DNA of 64,000 bases. Origin: Acanthochromis polyacanthus. Lineage: Eukaryota; Chordata; Actinopteri; Pomacentridae. Both the position numbers and the translations under genes were made by a program. Below the pieces are notes generated by a model. It did no database searches and was not told the origin of the DNA. It saw only the letters and a list, made by a program, of their open reading frames with translations. The stretch covers positions 33,987,639-34,051,638 of the forward strand of contig NC_067116.1 in the NCBI RefSeq assembly GCF_021347895.1, read 5' to 3'. Shown one piece after another: positions 44,939-57,700 of this stretch. Positions within the stretch are counted from its first letter, which is position 1, and each line of letters opens with the position of its first letter.

Positions 44939-45300
44939 AACCCCCCTGTCGTCCTGCGAGTCAAAATTCACCCGGTTTAAAGTTTGAAAATGTGGGAAAA
45001 AAATACATTTTCACAATGAAACTTCTGATGTCCACATTTTCAACATTTTTGGGAAATCTTTGAACATTTTTTGGTGTAAAAAAGAAATGTTAAAAATGTT
45101 TCTTAAGAACTTTTACATAAAAAAAACTCAACCAAATCCAGCGAATTTTGCTGGATTTGGTTGATTTTATGTTAAAGTTCTTAAAGAAAATATTAGAAAT
45201 TTTACTGATGTATATGGAATCACTTTAGATATTTTCACAATTTTTTTGGAAGATTTTTAAAAAAAATCTATTTACTAATATTTTCTTGCCAAATTTGGGG
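44939..45300. mobile_element. non-autonomous element with internal hairpin
   Basis: It begins 'cccccctgtcgtcctgcgag' followed by 'tcaaaattcacccgg', a start seen in fish piggyBac/Looper-like MITEs. It contains a strong snap-back at 45,099-45,188. The right terminus is not found, so its limits are approximate. Confidence 0.45.
45099..45188. repeat. long hairpin (inverted repeat)
   Basis: Arms 'ttcttaagaacttttacata' then 'actcaaccaaatccagc', and their complement 'gctggatttggttgattt' then 'atgttaaagttcttaaagaa', are separated by a 7-base loop (GAATTTT). The inner 15 bases pair perfectly. Confidence 0.9.
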
Positions 45301-45493
45301 GATATTTTTAAAATAAAACTTTATTCTAAATATATAGATTTGAATAATCCTGAGGATTTGGCCGCTTTGACACGTTAATAGTCTATCTTTGGCAGTATTC
45401 ACAGTAAAAACGCTTTTACAACAATGCAGTTCAGTCCATATCACAAGGTACAACAACCAACAATTTCACCCCACTCTGATCCACATGCAGTCA

Positions 45494-46551
45494 GCTTAGA
45501 CCAGGGGTGTCAAACATGCGGTACATGGGCCAAAATTGGCGCTAGAGAGTCCAATCCAGCCCGCAGGACGACGTTGTAAAATGTAAAAATTAGAGAGAAG
45601 ACATTAATTGCAAATTGTAAATTTGTAAAACTATAAATTGAAAATAATTTCTAGACCATGACAATTTGTTTTGATCATGAAGTAAAACACTATATGGCTC
45701 ATTATTGTTTTGCCATTTTGTGTCTCATTTTTGTAATATTTTGTCTTGCTTTTGTTGCTGTTTGTCTGTCTTTTGGATCATGTTTTTGTATTTCTTTATC
45801 TCATTTTTATCATTTTGTGTTTCCTTTTTGTCTCGCTTCTGTTTTTTGTCTTCTTTTTGAAATTTTGTGTTTAGCTTTATTCATTGTTTTGTGTAACGTT
45901 TTTGTCGGGGCTTTTTTTTCTTGCTTTGGTTGTCTACTTTTTTGTCATTTTGTTTCTCACTGTTGTCATTTTTGTCTTGTTTTTCATTTATGTAATTCTT
46001 TGTCTTGTTTTTATCATTTGTCCATTTTTCTGTCATTTTGTAACTTTTTTGTCTCATTCTTAGTCTCGTTTTTGTTTTGTTTTGAATCGTTTGTCTCATT
46101 TTTTGCCATTTTGTTTCTCGATTGTTATTTTGTTTCTCATTTTTGTAATATTTTGTCTTGTTTTTTTGTCTTTTTGTTATTTTCATCATAAAGTAAAATA
46201 CTGTTTTGCTCAGTTCCAGAAACCTGTGACTAAATGCTTTGTGCCTTTGTAGATACTCTGTGAGCTGTAAGTTGTAATGTGTAAATGATAAACTAAGACA
46301 TAATATTGTTAAAACGGAATTCATTTTTGTGTGAGAAATTTCAGGTTGTTCATGACATTTTTTAAAAGATAATTCCCTGAATAAGGACTTTTTCAGAACA
46401 TAGTTTTTTGCACTAAAACAAAGGAAAAGGTTGGAACTGTGGATATTGATAGGTTACTATGCTGTGATTTTACTGGTGCTGCCAATTTGAGATGAGACTG
46501 GGCTGAATGCGGCCCCTGAACTAAAAGTAGTTTGACACCCCTGGCTTAGAC
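45494..46551. mobile_element. hAT-type non-autonomous element with 8-bp target duplication
   Basis: Identical GCTTAGAC flanks at 45,494-45,501 and 46,544-46,551 enclose a 1,042-base element (45,502-46,543). Its ends are perfect 14-base inverted repeats: CAGGGGTGTCAAAC and its complement. An 8-bp duplication with a CAGGG-type end is the signature of hAT transposons. No transposase is encoded. Confidence 0.93.
45660..46190. repeat. T-rich degenerate minisatellite inside the hAT element
   Basis: Words like 'ttttgtctcatttttgt', 'cattttgtgtttcctttttg' and 'tttgtcttgtttttcattta' recur with loose spacing of about 20-35 bases. Frames of 177 codons (plus, 45,658-46,191) and 147 codons (minus, 45,881-46,324) are by-products of this low-complexity bias. 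Confidence 0.85.
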
Positions 46552-46559
46552 AAACATCA

Positions 46560-47200
46560 TTCACAGGACACAACGGTGGAGCTCGACTCCTTTTTATAGA
46601 CAAAAGCTCTCCTGAAAACAGGATTTGTGACATTTTAGGGTTTCTATAATATTGACAATCGTTTATTTGTGCCATGCAATTTCTGCATCTTCCCTATTGT
46701 GGATGATGCATAAAATTAGGCTTTCATTGATGTGTGATTCATGCATCACTAATTCATAATAATGAAGATACCAGCATGCATGCTGGTCTTGTCATCACCA
46801 TGGAAGCGTGGCGGCACAGCGTCATAAATTTCAATCACTTTACCTCAAAGTGTAGAAAATACAAACATACTAACAAGCTAAACCTCTGTGGTGCCAAAAA
46901 CAGACATTTCTTTCTCGTTTTTATTATTTAAATTCTTAATAATACGATTAACAATAAATAAAAGATAAACCAATTGCTTTAAAGCAAAAAGTTTAATTTA
47001 CTGTTCTTGACAACAAAGAGCAGCTGTGGTGAAGAATGCTTCAATAAAGTACAAACCACTGAAAACAAGCACAAATCATCTCACTGCCTACATAATAGCA
47101 GTACTGCTTGATTTTGTGCAGTGAAAATATTTTAATTATATGTATTCACTTTCAATTTAAAATGTGTGGAGAAATTTCTTCCTGTTAAAAATACAATTTT
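46560..47200. other. intergenic, no gene recognised
   Basis: AT-rich sequence without named features. Confidence 0.45.
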
Positions 47201-47465
47201 TTCTTGATACATGAAGGGATAATGGATAAATACATACTATATATATCTATAGATCTCTATATATATATATTCATATGTACATGGGTATATGTGTATGTAG
47301 ATATGCATATATTTATGTGTGTATGTATGTATATACATATTTTTTGTGTGTTTTATCTCGTTATTCTTATTGTTTCAGTTTTGGAACAGGTGCACAATGC
47401 ATTTCACTATATACTATGTATAATTGTGTTTGTGACAAATAAACGTTTTGAATCTTGAATCTACA
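47200..47465 (+). repeat. TA/TG low-complexity followed by LINE-like 3' end
   Basis: A run of TATA/GTATGT words (47,237-47,340) is followed by 'atgcatttcactatatac', 'gacaaataaacgttttgaat' and a repeated GAATCTTGAATCT tail. This is the layout of a 3' end of a fish LINE with a short tandem tail. Confidence 0.6.
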
Positions 47466-47889
47466 TTTTCTTAACAAAATTCAATCAGATGACAGGACGA
47501 ATATGTTTCCAAATGACAGTGAGCGTTGACTATTTGGACTCTTATCAGTATCTTTTGAACCATAAGAGCAGCAGACATAACATGCACTCTGTTATCGTGT
47601 ATCATCTTCAGAAATTATGTTACTTTTCTGTGATTTTCTCCACACCTGCTTGCTTTCAGCGAGGCATCTGGAGGCTGGAGACACCTGTCGGCGATGACCT
47701 CTGACCCCCAGCTGCAGCTCTGTTCTCTGGACACTTGAGCTGCTGTCTTCTAATGTATACAAGACAAATGCAGATGTACACACGAGCAGCCACGTATACA
47801 TGCATGCACACAAAGGGAGCCACGGCTAATTGCATTACCTGCAATAATGCAATAGACTGGTGAACAGGTGCTTGACTGAATCAGAAAAC

Positions 47890-47929
47890 ACACTGTCTGT
47901 CTGTCTGTGTGTGTGTGTGTGTGTGTGAT
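47890..47929. repeat. (CTGT)n-(GT)n microsatellite
   Basis: A few CTGT units followed by about 12 GT units. Confidence 0.95.
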
Positions 47930-50700
47930 TAGACTGGTGTCCTCTTTGTTTCTCCTTTAAACAGCATTACAGGCATCCCCATATGACTGAGATCCCTGTT
48001 GAGGCCTGACATTACAGTGTGTGTGTATATGTGTATGTGTGTGCGTGCGTCCCATTCGTGTATTTGTGTGCAAATAAAGCGCCCAATGGAAAGCAGAAGG
48101 CTGGAGGCTGTTATCTGTTCATGTGAATGTTTGCTGTTACAACAGCGCTCTGGCTTCTGTGCAACAACCAAAGGAAATTTACTCTGACATTAAGATAACA
48201 CCATGTTATCCACTCACACACACACCAGCTAAGAGAGCAGACAGATGTGACATGGACACAATCAGTAGAGAGCACTCATGGGAATATTGGGAATAGGATT
48301 AGAGACAAGAGAGTGCCAAGACAAAGAGAACAGGGATGAAGTCGATCAAAGAAAGCTATCGTAGTTGGAGCAGGATTGATCTCGGAGTTCTCTGCACTGC
48401 TGTAAGGTCAAACAAACTGATGACACAGTGTCACACTTCTAATATGTGTAAAGCTTGACAGATGTGCCTCATCCAGCTTTGAGAAAACCAACCATCTAAT
48501 CAGTCTAACAAGCCTCTCTGCAACGGGCCGTAAAATGCAAATGTGCACCGCTCGCGATACCGACCGACTGCTCATTCAATCTCACAGAATAATGCCAATC
48601 ATAGCTGGGACGGGCCTTTTTGATTGAGGAAATCGGGGCTTTAAGTGGGTGTGACGGCTGAGGACGGGCCCCGGTTTGGATACGAGATGAGCTTATCCAG
48701 ACGTCCCCTTTCGCAATGTAGGTCAGTGTGTGTGTTTGTGAGTTTGTGATCTAGCGTGGATGTAACATCGTTAGCGACACCTCTGACTGTGTGTGTGCTC
48801 GTGTGTGCGTGTGACTGAGATGACTGTTTGCAGAAGCTTTATCAGTCAGCAAACACAAAGAGCTATTCAGTGCCCACAGAGACACAACAAAGGGACAATT
48901 TATGGCAACAAAGACACCTCGGTCCTGGAGGCCGTGCTGGGTGCAAATCAGAACAAAACCCCTCCAATGAGCTGGCATTAAAACTGTAGGCTGCCACGAA
49001 AAATTAGAGCTGCAGGTAGAATGAGACTTGGTGTCTGTGAGCTGTGATAAATGGAAAAAGTGACAAGGCATAGGGTCAGTTCATCCAAATTACGAAAAAA
49101 AAAAGCTATTTACCCTGAGTGGTATCCAGCCGTGCAAACAGTTTTGATTGGATTTGCTCTGGTTTGGAGACAATAACTGACACATCACAATTAGAAATGA
49201 TCACTTTCAACAATCACCATAGCCATTACCTTGGATAATTCACCACCATGATTGTTTACAGTTTAATAGTCTGTTTTAGTCTGTAGAGTGTGGATATAAA
49301 CCTGCCATTGGCTGTGCATTTCACGCAGTTTTCTCCTTTACTTCTACTACTTACATGTTACCATTTTCAAAACTCCTACAGAAAACAGCAACAACTTCTG
49401 AGCCCTTTTACTAAAGATTTAGATTGTGCAATAAGACAGTCTTGCATGGTTTTTCCGGTGAATTAGCATTTTAATGACTATAATGGTCTCCCTGCATGCA
49501 AATGTCCTCCCATGTCCTTATTTTTTCTGGGGCACCATCACTACATTCTGGGTTTAACAACACCCAAGACTAGGTTTCTTGTTTTAAAGACATATAAACA
49601 TGCAGCAGCATTTTCCCTACTATAGCAGAATATTAAGAGGTGCAGTCAGACCATTCTACCACATTGACTAGGCACTGTGCAGGTAGGTCTGGCTTTTTAA
49701 ACAGTTTTAGAAAGCCGTTGCAATGAAAACTGCTCATGACAAGGCCTTATGATTAGCTTAATTAATCATGGCTCTAATTCTGGACAGAGACATTGCTGCT
49801 GACTTTTGTTGTATGGCGGTAAATGAACAGATCTTATAGACCGATATTTCAAAACTTAAAAGAATTTTAAGAACTAAACCAAAACTATCTGCATGACAAA
49901 ATACAACTAAAGCTAAATGAGAAAATACAGTTTTGTAATTTAGGTGAAACAAGACTCATAGGATTCCATTGATCTGATTTCATCACCTTCTGAATCTCAG
50001 AGTTCCCCTTCAGAAAGCAGGTCGATGACCGCTCTGCTCAGTGACATCTTCACAACCTGAATGTGTCACCGAGCAGCACAAAGGTCGGCACACTTTCTGT
50101 ATGCCAAGATGGGATTATAAGAGGTGGAACACACTCTCCATCAATCCCAGAAAAGGAGTTATCAGGGCTGATGGATAGGACTGTCAAGCAGGATGAGCTG
50201 ATCAATGTCATCAGCCCAACCTTTGAAAACAGACACAGATAGAGAGTCAAACAGACTAATCAGGCACACAAAAGGAAATGCAGATTACCTGTTGCTATGA
50301 CAACTGCAGCTGCAGTGTGACAGCCATCCACTCTGACAGAGATCTAAATAGATCTAGCTTTACAAACACAGTGAAATTTGATATTGTTTTGAGGGCCAGG
50401 TGCTTCCTAATAACCTGCAACATAACCAGAAACGTGGTCAATGTGAAAGTGGCTGCTTTATTCCAACCACTCTGATTGACATGATGCATCTTCATGCACG
50501 ATCTGACAGTGGATGCACGTATTAATATTTCTGCTCTTATGTTGAGAATAGAATAGAATTCCTTTTACACAGCATACAAGCAGCAATCCACACATCCATG
50601 AAAGAAGAATAAGAAGTAATAGGAACAAGTGTAGAAGATGAAAACTGTGAGATACCTTGTTGTGGTAAAGATAGTGTATTTGGTGGTGTAAGGTCTCTAT
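47930..50700. other. intergenic, no gene recognised
   Basis: Moderately complex DNA. Stretches at 48.5-48.7 and 50.0-50.25 kb look unique. No conserved exon, tRNA or named element was recognised; a (AATAG)2 run ends at 50,560. Confidence 0.4.
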
Positions 50701-50713
50701 AAAAACTAGGAAA

Positions 50714-51380
50714 AGACTGATTACTGGCCTGGCCGATTGTCATAGCTGACATGTGGCATTTTTCTGATTATCGGTATCTGTATTTTTATTGAACAATTAT
50801 TGATTAATAAAATGTATTATTTCAGGTCTGATGCAGCTTCCTCTCTCTGTCTGTCATCACTCTGTGCTCTCAGAAACGTTTCCGACTGCAAAAATTTCAT
50901 AAGAAACACAAGCTGTTGCCCCAAACCAGGAAATTAGCTACACTACACAGTGGCTAAGCCCACTAATGACTAGTTGCTAAGTAAGAACGCAGCCAAAGTG
51001 ACCCTGAAACAGAGTCTAGAAAACAATGTATATTACTTTAAAAGATGGACTTTAGTGTGCAGTAAAAGTGACAGAACAGTGAAGGAAATACAGAAGAACA
51101 GCACACGTAGCGGCAGGAGACAAACTGATCAATCCCAGTCCCACATAAACAGAGGAGAGCATCCTAATTGAATCACTCCTATTTCTATTTTACATACTCA
51201 GTTATAGTCATCCTTATTAATGAAGAAACCTAGTTAAAAATGACAGGTTTTCTGCTGTCACATGCTGGTAAAACATTACATTTAATGTACATCAGTTTCA
51301 AATATTGGTCAACAGCCTTTCTTGATTACCAATAATCAGTATCGATCATAAAAACAACAAAACGTCAATCCCTACTATGA
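50714..51380. mobile_element. probable non-autonomous DNA element (GGCCGAT-type ends)
   Basis: The left part 'actggcctggccgattgtca' with 'gattatcggtatctgtattt' and the right part 'ccaataatcagtatcgatca' with 'aacgtcaatccctac' are roughly inverted relative to each other and carry the TATCGG words of a familiar fish repeat. The termini are not clean. Confidence 0.4.
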
Positions 51381-51499
51381 ACCGTAGAGTAACTGATGGT
51401 GAATTTCTGGATTTTGCACATTAATGAACATCTACAGAAACACATTTACATTTGTTCCCCTGACACATTCAGGTGCCGTTACATCCAAGAGTGAAAATA

Positions 51500-51860
51500 A
51501 ATATTCAGAACTATGCTCAGGTTTGGACTGATGTGTCAGATTCTGCATGTGGAAGGGCAGCTGGGAGTCACAGAACGGACCCCGACCCCCTCTTCCTCTC
51601 CTGAACACCACCCCTGCCTCCACCCACCACACTGGCTGACCCACCCTCCCCCAGCTCCTCATCAGCAGACATCAGCAGCTGGCAGCCAGCCCCATTTAAC
51701 TCCCTGCAGCACTTACTGGGGTCTGGCTAATCACTGGTGCTCAGCACCAACCGTGTTCACCACACCTGCCCCCTCGCTGGTGGGATCGTCCCATCTGGGA
51801 CCTTATGATGGGGAATTTCCAGAGGGTGTCTTCTTACTGCCCAAAACAGCTCAAGGTGCA
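51500..51860 (+). other. GC-rich unidentified block
   Basis: A C-rich stretch with a 137-codon plus frame (51,513-51,926) that is proline/histidine-rich and matches no family I know. It may be a repeat or a regulatory block upstream of cpeb2. Confidence 0.3.
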
Positions 51861-52779
51861 CTGAGAGGGGAGAAGAAAAATAAGACATCAGTGATCAGAG
51901 TAAAATGCTGTCAGCTATCAGTTTAATGCACTCAGACTGTGGGACTGCAAAGCTCCCAAAACTTCTGTACATGCAGGAAATGCTTTGTAGCACCTATGGA
52001 TAACAATACAACAATGGCAATGATAATGTACATAATCCAAAAACCTTCCTGTGCATACACTTGGCAGACTTTCAGGGTTATAACAATCAGCTACATAACA
52101 GTTTGACTAAAAATATTCCTTGAGTTTTATGTGACGTTATAAAAATTGCCACCAAGCTTTTGATTTTCAAAAATGCATTGTATAGGTGACAATGCAGGAC
52201 GGAAAGCTGTGTGTAGTTTGAGCTGAGATAAGCCATCATCATTAGCAGGGAGCAGATGGTAGGTTGATCATGCACATTGCTTTGCTACTCCGGTATCTGT
52301 CCTCCTCATTAGAGACCACATTCACACACAGAGACTGTAGTGATTTGTTCAGTTGGAGCACTGAAAAAGAGAAGTATTCCTCCTCTGTTAGTATCATAAC
52401 ACAAAGTGGGCTAATAGAACAAAAGTGGGCCTTTATGTCCAAACAAGAAATTAAGTGTTACTCATTTGCATCTCTCTACTTCCCAACTGATTTGTATTTT
52501 AAAGTGAATGCTGCTCAGATCAGAATCGGCCTCTGATGATTTTCTCTTCAGACCTCATGATTCACACTCACTTTTATGTTTTTCATCCACACGGAAATAC
52601 ACCATGTCAGCAGGTGAAGCACAGAGTACCTACTGCTGCTGGTGGCCGTTTTCATTTACAAGGCAGATATGGTCTGGTTGGCTGTCAGCTTTGAGTTCGG
52701 AACAGGCGATGGAGATTCATCTCCCCTGACACGCGCTGACATAGAAAACTATATTTAGCTGCTGGCGTCCGTGCGTAAA

Positions 52780-53778
52780 GTGACGCTGGCGCAGACGCAC
52801 ACGCGGTGGTTGTGGACTGAATACTGATGGGCATAAGCTGAATAAACCTGTGTGTAGTCTGCTAATATTTAAAGCCGCAGTTGGGGCACTTTTTGAGGAA
52901 ACGTGGAGGATGAAATGTGCGTCATCATTATCATGTGACGCTGCAAATTTTACGTTTGAAGTTGAATTACATGAAAGAAATGCATCCAGGATGAGGCTTG
53001 TGGATGTGCCACGTCAGTCTATGCAACAGAAAAGAGGATATTGCATTATAAATGTGACAAAACTAGTGGGACTATGGCGTTTTATGCTGCATGACAGCTC
53101 AGGAGTGTGCACATGATGCCACAGGGCTCCTCCAGGGTCACCAGCAGCAGCGTTAATGAGCCCCACGGCGTAAAGTCGCCCCACTCTCCGGGCCTCGGTG
53201 AGGGTGTAGGCCTACTGCACTTTATGAATAATGAAAAAGTGACGTAAACAATGCGGTCCTCTTTGCAGCTCGGTGCTGGAGGCTCGAGGCGGGCTCACAG
53301 AGGCGTGATGCGGTCGTGACGTCGGTTCAGTCGGGGATCTTTAATCCTCTGCCGCAGCACCACAGCCGGTAACCAGAGGAGGGGGTAGCACGGTCGGACA
53401 GGGAATGGCACCGCACAGGCTCGGCTAGCGCACAAGGCCGAACCAGCTCGGTCTTTTTTAGACTGATGATAATATCACCGAGAAAGAACAAAAAAATCGC
53501 AGATCACGACTAGATCGAGCCAGACAGGCCAGACCCCCTCCTCTCCAGCCTCTTCACAGACCCTTTTCCTGTCGGTCAGATCTCATTTGGTGCGTAAATT
53601 ATCTCCAATCGCGTAACTGCTTCATTTAAAAGCCGGGTTTGGGTGTTTTTCTAAGTCGGCGCACGGATATTACGCGACGTCCTGCCGGTTCTCTGCGGAC
53701 AGATCACTCCCCGGTTCGCCCTTCAGCAGCGCCGCCGTGTCCCCGCTGTTCCTGTCAGCTGCTGCGCATCAGCAAAAC
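52780..53778 (+). promoter_or_regulatory. cpeb2: cpeb2 promoter and 5' untranslated region
   Basis: CpG content rises from about 53,140 to the start codon. A cAMP-response-like TGACGTCG at 53,317-53,324 and TGACGTAA at 53,240-53,247 lie upstream. An in-frame stop (TAA at 53,614-53,616) precedes the ATG with no intervening ATG in that frame. No TATA box is clear, consistent with a CpG-type promoter. The transcription start is not determined. Confidence 0.6.
53317..53324 (+). promoter_or_regulatory. cpeb2: CRE-like site
   Basis: TGACGTCG differs from the palindromic cAMP-response element by one base and sits in the CpG-rich cpeb2 upstream region, 455 bases before the start codon. Confidence 0.4.
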
Positions 53779-54723
53779 ATGCAGGATGAGCCTGTGGGGG
53801 TGACAACCGCGCAGTTACCCCCGTCAACCAAGGAGAAGGACCGCAGCAGCAGCAACAGCAGCAGCAGATCCGGACAGCAAGCGAATCAAACTGACAACCA
53901 CGACGGCCGGCCGAGCTCGTTCACGCCGGATTACAACCATCTGAACCAGCAGCTCGCCTTCACCGACTTCGATCGAGATCATTTCGTCCCGACGCAGTCA
54001 ATCTGTGACCTTCAGCACGGCAGAAAAATACATCAGCAGTTAAGTCAGCACGCCGAGTTTAGCCCCGCGGAGTCGCCCCCTCCTCCGCCCCCGGGACGCT
54101 TCAGTCACCTGCCGCAGAGGCAGAGCTCCTCCCGGCCCGAGCCCAGCGCTGCCGACTGCCGCGGCTCTCTAGTGGAAGAGGCTGAAGCCGATGCAGCGAC
54201 GCCCGCTTCCGTGAACCCAAACGCCATCCAAATGGACTCCCCCATCGCCCACCATATAAATAACGGCAATGGCAGCAGCAGCAGCACCGGCAACATGTTG
54301 TCCGGAGGTCTCGGCGCTGCTTTCCCGAACCTCCCCACCCAGGAGATGCAAAGCGCCAGCGGGGGCTCGTCCTCGCCGTCCCTCCCCGGCTTCGGCACCC
54401 CCTGGTCGGTGCAGACGAGCTCCTCGCCCCCGCCCATCAACCCCATCCACGCCAATGCCATCAACCAGATGCCCAACGCGGATTCCGACAACAGCTTCTA
54501 CCCAGGTGTCCCCTCCTCCATCAACCCGGCCTTCTTCCAGAGTTTTTCGCCGGTGTCAGCTAATCCGTGCGCCGGGATTAACGTGCAGGGCTTCAGCGGT
54601 CCTTTCTCGCCCCAGATAAACGTCCCTCAGCAGCCGCAGAGCCGCAGGTCTCCGGTCAGTCCCCAGATGCACCCCCAGCAAGGCGCCTTCCTGCAGCAGA
54701 GGAACAACTACAACCAACATCAG
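53779..54723 (+). CDS. cpeb2: cpeb2 coding exon 1 (low-complexity N terminus)
   Basis: The exon has 945 coding bases, 315 codons, from MQDEPVGVTTAQ to NNYNQHQ, then donor GTGAGC. It contains a serine-rich run, a run of six prolines, and the family block FYPGVPSSINPAFFQSFSPV, FSPQINVPQQPQSRRSPVSP. The ATG at 53,779 is the first in the frame after the stop at 53,614 and has A at -3; an upstream GTG in frame is not used in vertebrates. The serine run could be polymorphic. Confidence 0.93.
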
Positions 54724-57700
54724 GTGAGCTGCAGGGAGGATGAAGTGGCACGGCTTTCCACTCATGTTTGGGCCTAGAAATAAACACCAAAACCCTCAAC
54801 AACTAGTGTGTTTGAATCAGCATTATTCTTTGAAAAGGCCACCTCAACATGTACTCAGGTTATTAGGGGGGGATCTTGTGACTCTACACAGATAAGGCCT
54901 CAGGAGTTGTGTGTCTGTGATTGTGTGAGCAGCCACGATAGACAGAAGATAGTTTATTTTCTGTAATGCATTGCTTTAAAAAAATACATTATGCAAGAGC
55001 TCAAGTTACTATTCTTGAGGCAAAAAGGGGGAGAGAGGGCAGGAGGGAGGAGGGGGGAGGAACAAGGGAGCATCACTGAATCTAGCTGTTGTTCTTCTGC
55101 TGGAAGCTGGCAGTGGGATGCAGTCACATGGCACCGGACCATCCCTGTCTTGTGGTTTCGCTCAGTGGGAATACAAAAGGGCTCGCAGGGGTTTTGGTGT
55201 CCTAAATGGGCGCCTATTTGGGTTGAGATGAAAACAGCTAGTATCTCGGCGGCCCGAGGAGAGACAGCGACAGCTAGAAGCTTACATGGACGTTCCAGTT
55301 ATGCCGAGGCAGGGCTTATGTGTTGGTGGCCTTCAGCTTCAGGTTTCTCATGTGACTTGCTCATTGGGGTGACTATAGTGCATCTGTGGTGCTGCTCTTC
55401 CACTGACCTCTGACTTCGATTGTGAGCCCTGTGTAAATACATTTTCATGAAACAAGAAAAAAAAAAAGCAGGATAAACAACAAGAAAATGCAGCACAAAC
55501 AAGAAAATAGGTGCTTTGAGTGGCTCTTTATCAATCAACCCCTCAGTGAGTTTCCATTTCCTTTCAAAACAACAACATTGTCCTGTTTTTCTTAGATTAT
55601 AAAAACCATTCTTTAAGCACTAGGATTCAGTCTTCCACGATGAAGAAACAGAAAGTTGATTGCCCCCATGTATGATTTCCACGTGAGATTAAGCACGATG
55701 TGATTGAATGTATGATGCTTAAGAGGGGACACAAGGTCTAGGTGGAGCGAGAGTGTGTGGAAGTTACAGTGGTGGTGTTGCAGCGCACGGGATACTTAGT
55801 ATTAGTCTTAAAGCCCTAAATCTTCTTATCTACCCACCCCGTTACAGGAGCAGATCAAGCTGGGCTGGTAGCTGATGAGGGAGAAAAGAAAGGATAGAAT
55901 TACAGCTCAGGAGGAAGTAGAAATGGTGCATATGTCCAATAAAAAAAATGTTCAAAAAGGTGTGTAAGCTTATTCTGACGCCTTCTCCTTGGTGCGTCCA
56001 CAGCCCATGGTGAAGCCCTCTCCCTGGGGCAGCCACCAGGGGAACGGCTGGGGCTCCGGGGGGATGTCTTGGGGCCGGGACCACCGCAGAGGCAGCGGCA
56101 TGGGCGTACCTGGCTCGGTCAGCCACGTCTCGCCCCTGAAGAAGCCCTTCTCCAGCAACGTCATCGCTCCTCCCAAGTTCCCACGCTCTGGAGGATCGCT
56201 GGGGCCTAAGTCCTGGATAGAGGAGAACATGTTTCGCACAGACAGCAACAGCAACACCTTGTTGCCTCTGCAGGTACGTGTTTTGGGTTACATTCGGCTG
56301 CTGTTGGTGGATTTGCATGTTGTTGTAATGTTTGTTTGCGGCGGGTTTTCTTTTTGTTTCCACACTGTGGGAAAGAACCTGTGACAAAAGCATACTCAGT
56401 TCCATGGAACTCCTTTGTCATTGCACAGTGAACATTTAGCAGCAGTCCTGTCGACGCATTCACAAAATCAGACATCAAACGTGTCTAAAGGTGCAGTAGG
56501 AGATGTGCAAATACAACTGAAGATCTAGTAGAAGTATCATATGTGCTGGTGTGTCTATGTAGACAGTGAGAATGCTTATTCTTTTAAGTAAATATACGAT
56601 AAAAACAGTAGTTTAACACATCGCTGAACATATACTAAAGTAATGGTTTAAAGTAGTGCATAAATTCCATGTAAACCTGTAGGTTGAGAAAATAAATACA
56701 AGGAAGTAGGGGCACAGGTGTAGGTATCTCCATGTTCTATTAATGTAACAGTCAGTAAATTAGATTAAATTGAGCTTTATTGGTAGTAGGAACTCATTTC
56801 CAGACAGAATACTGGATTATAGTTCAGACGGATGGAATGATGAAGGTAGTTTCACTTAACTGTCTCCATAGAAACTGAGTGACAGTCCTTTTTATCAACA
56901 GGGAAACTTAAAGCCCAGCAGTTTTTAGACGTATCCAGCAGCGTGTAGATGTTAATTAGCACAATAGCGGCAGCACGGTTAGTATTTCAATCAGATGGGA
57001 GGTGCTTTGACCTCGGCAGGTTTCACTGGAGGTGTATCAAAGCGGGGGCTGTGTCAGTTTAACATGTTGGAGATGAGATCTGTTTCAGGTGTGAAGGCCG
57101 CTGAAGCTCTTTTTGAGCACTTTCAGAGGAACTACAGTTATTATTCTGTGTTATATTTGTCGAGTTGCTGTTTATGTAGTAAAGGGTCAGACACATTAAA
57201 TGCATCAGACCATTAAATGCTGTTGGACTGTATTCTGAATGATGCGACTGTTATTTCTGTCCTCTATTGGGGAAATGGTCATCATTTGAGTATGTTTACA
57301 ACCTGTTGCTCTGATTTTACTGCCAACAGCAAAAACTCCATTGGTTCTCAAACCTAGATGATTTTTTTTTTTTCTGTTTTTGTCACTGATTCAACACTGA
57401 CATCAACATCGTGTCTTCTTGTGCTTTATCTATTTTTTGTATTGAATAGGATGTCGCAACAATTAACTGACTGTTCCATTAGTCATAAGTTTTGATCACT
57501 CAATTTGAATGTATTCTTTAACAAAAAACATCAAACTTGGAATATTTTTTCCCTTTCTTCCCTCCTCTGTGACTAAAAAAATGGAATATCTTTGGGTTAT
57601 GGACAAAACATGACATTTAAAGACGCCATCTGGCCTTTTGTGAAACACTGACAACAAGTCAGTCAAGAAAATCATCAATAGATTAATCAATAAATGAAAA

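Noticed and set aside
45658..46191. 177-codon plus frame and overlapping 147-codon minus frame
   Set aside because: Both are low-complexity by-products of the T-rich minisatellite within a hAT element.
51513..51926. 137-codon plus frame
   Set aside because: Pro/His/Ser-rich without family resemblance or splice context; kept only as an unidentified GC-rich block.
53737..53778. Upstream GTG as cpeb2 start
   Set aside because: Vertebrate initiation favours the ATG at 53,779, which has A at -3; the GTG has no supporting evidence.
54105..54491. 128- and 93-codon minus frames and a 116-codon plus frame
   Set aside because: Shadow frames of the GC-rich cpeb2 first exon.
55842..56405. 187-codon minus frame
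   Set aside because: Antisense to cpeb2 exon 2 and its flanks, with no protein resemblance.
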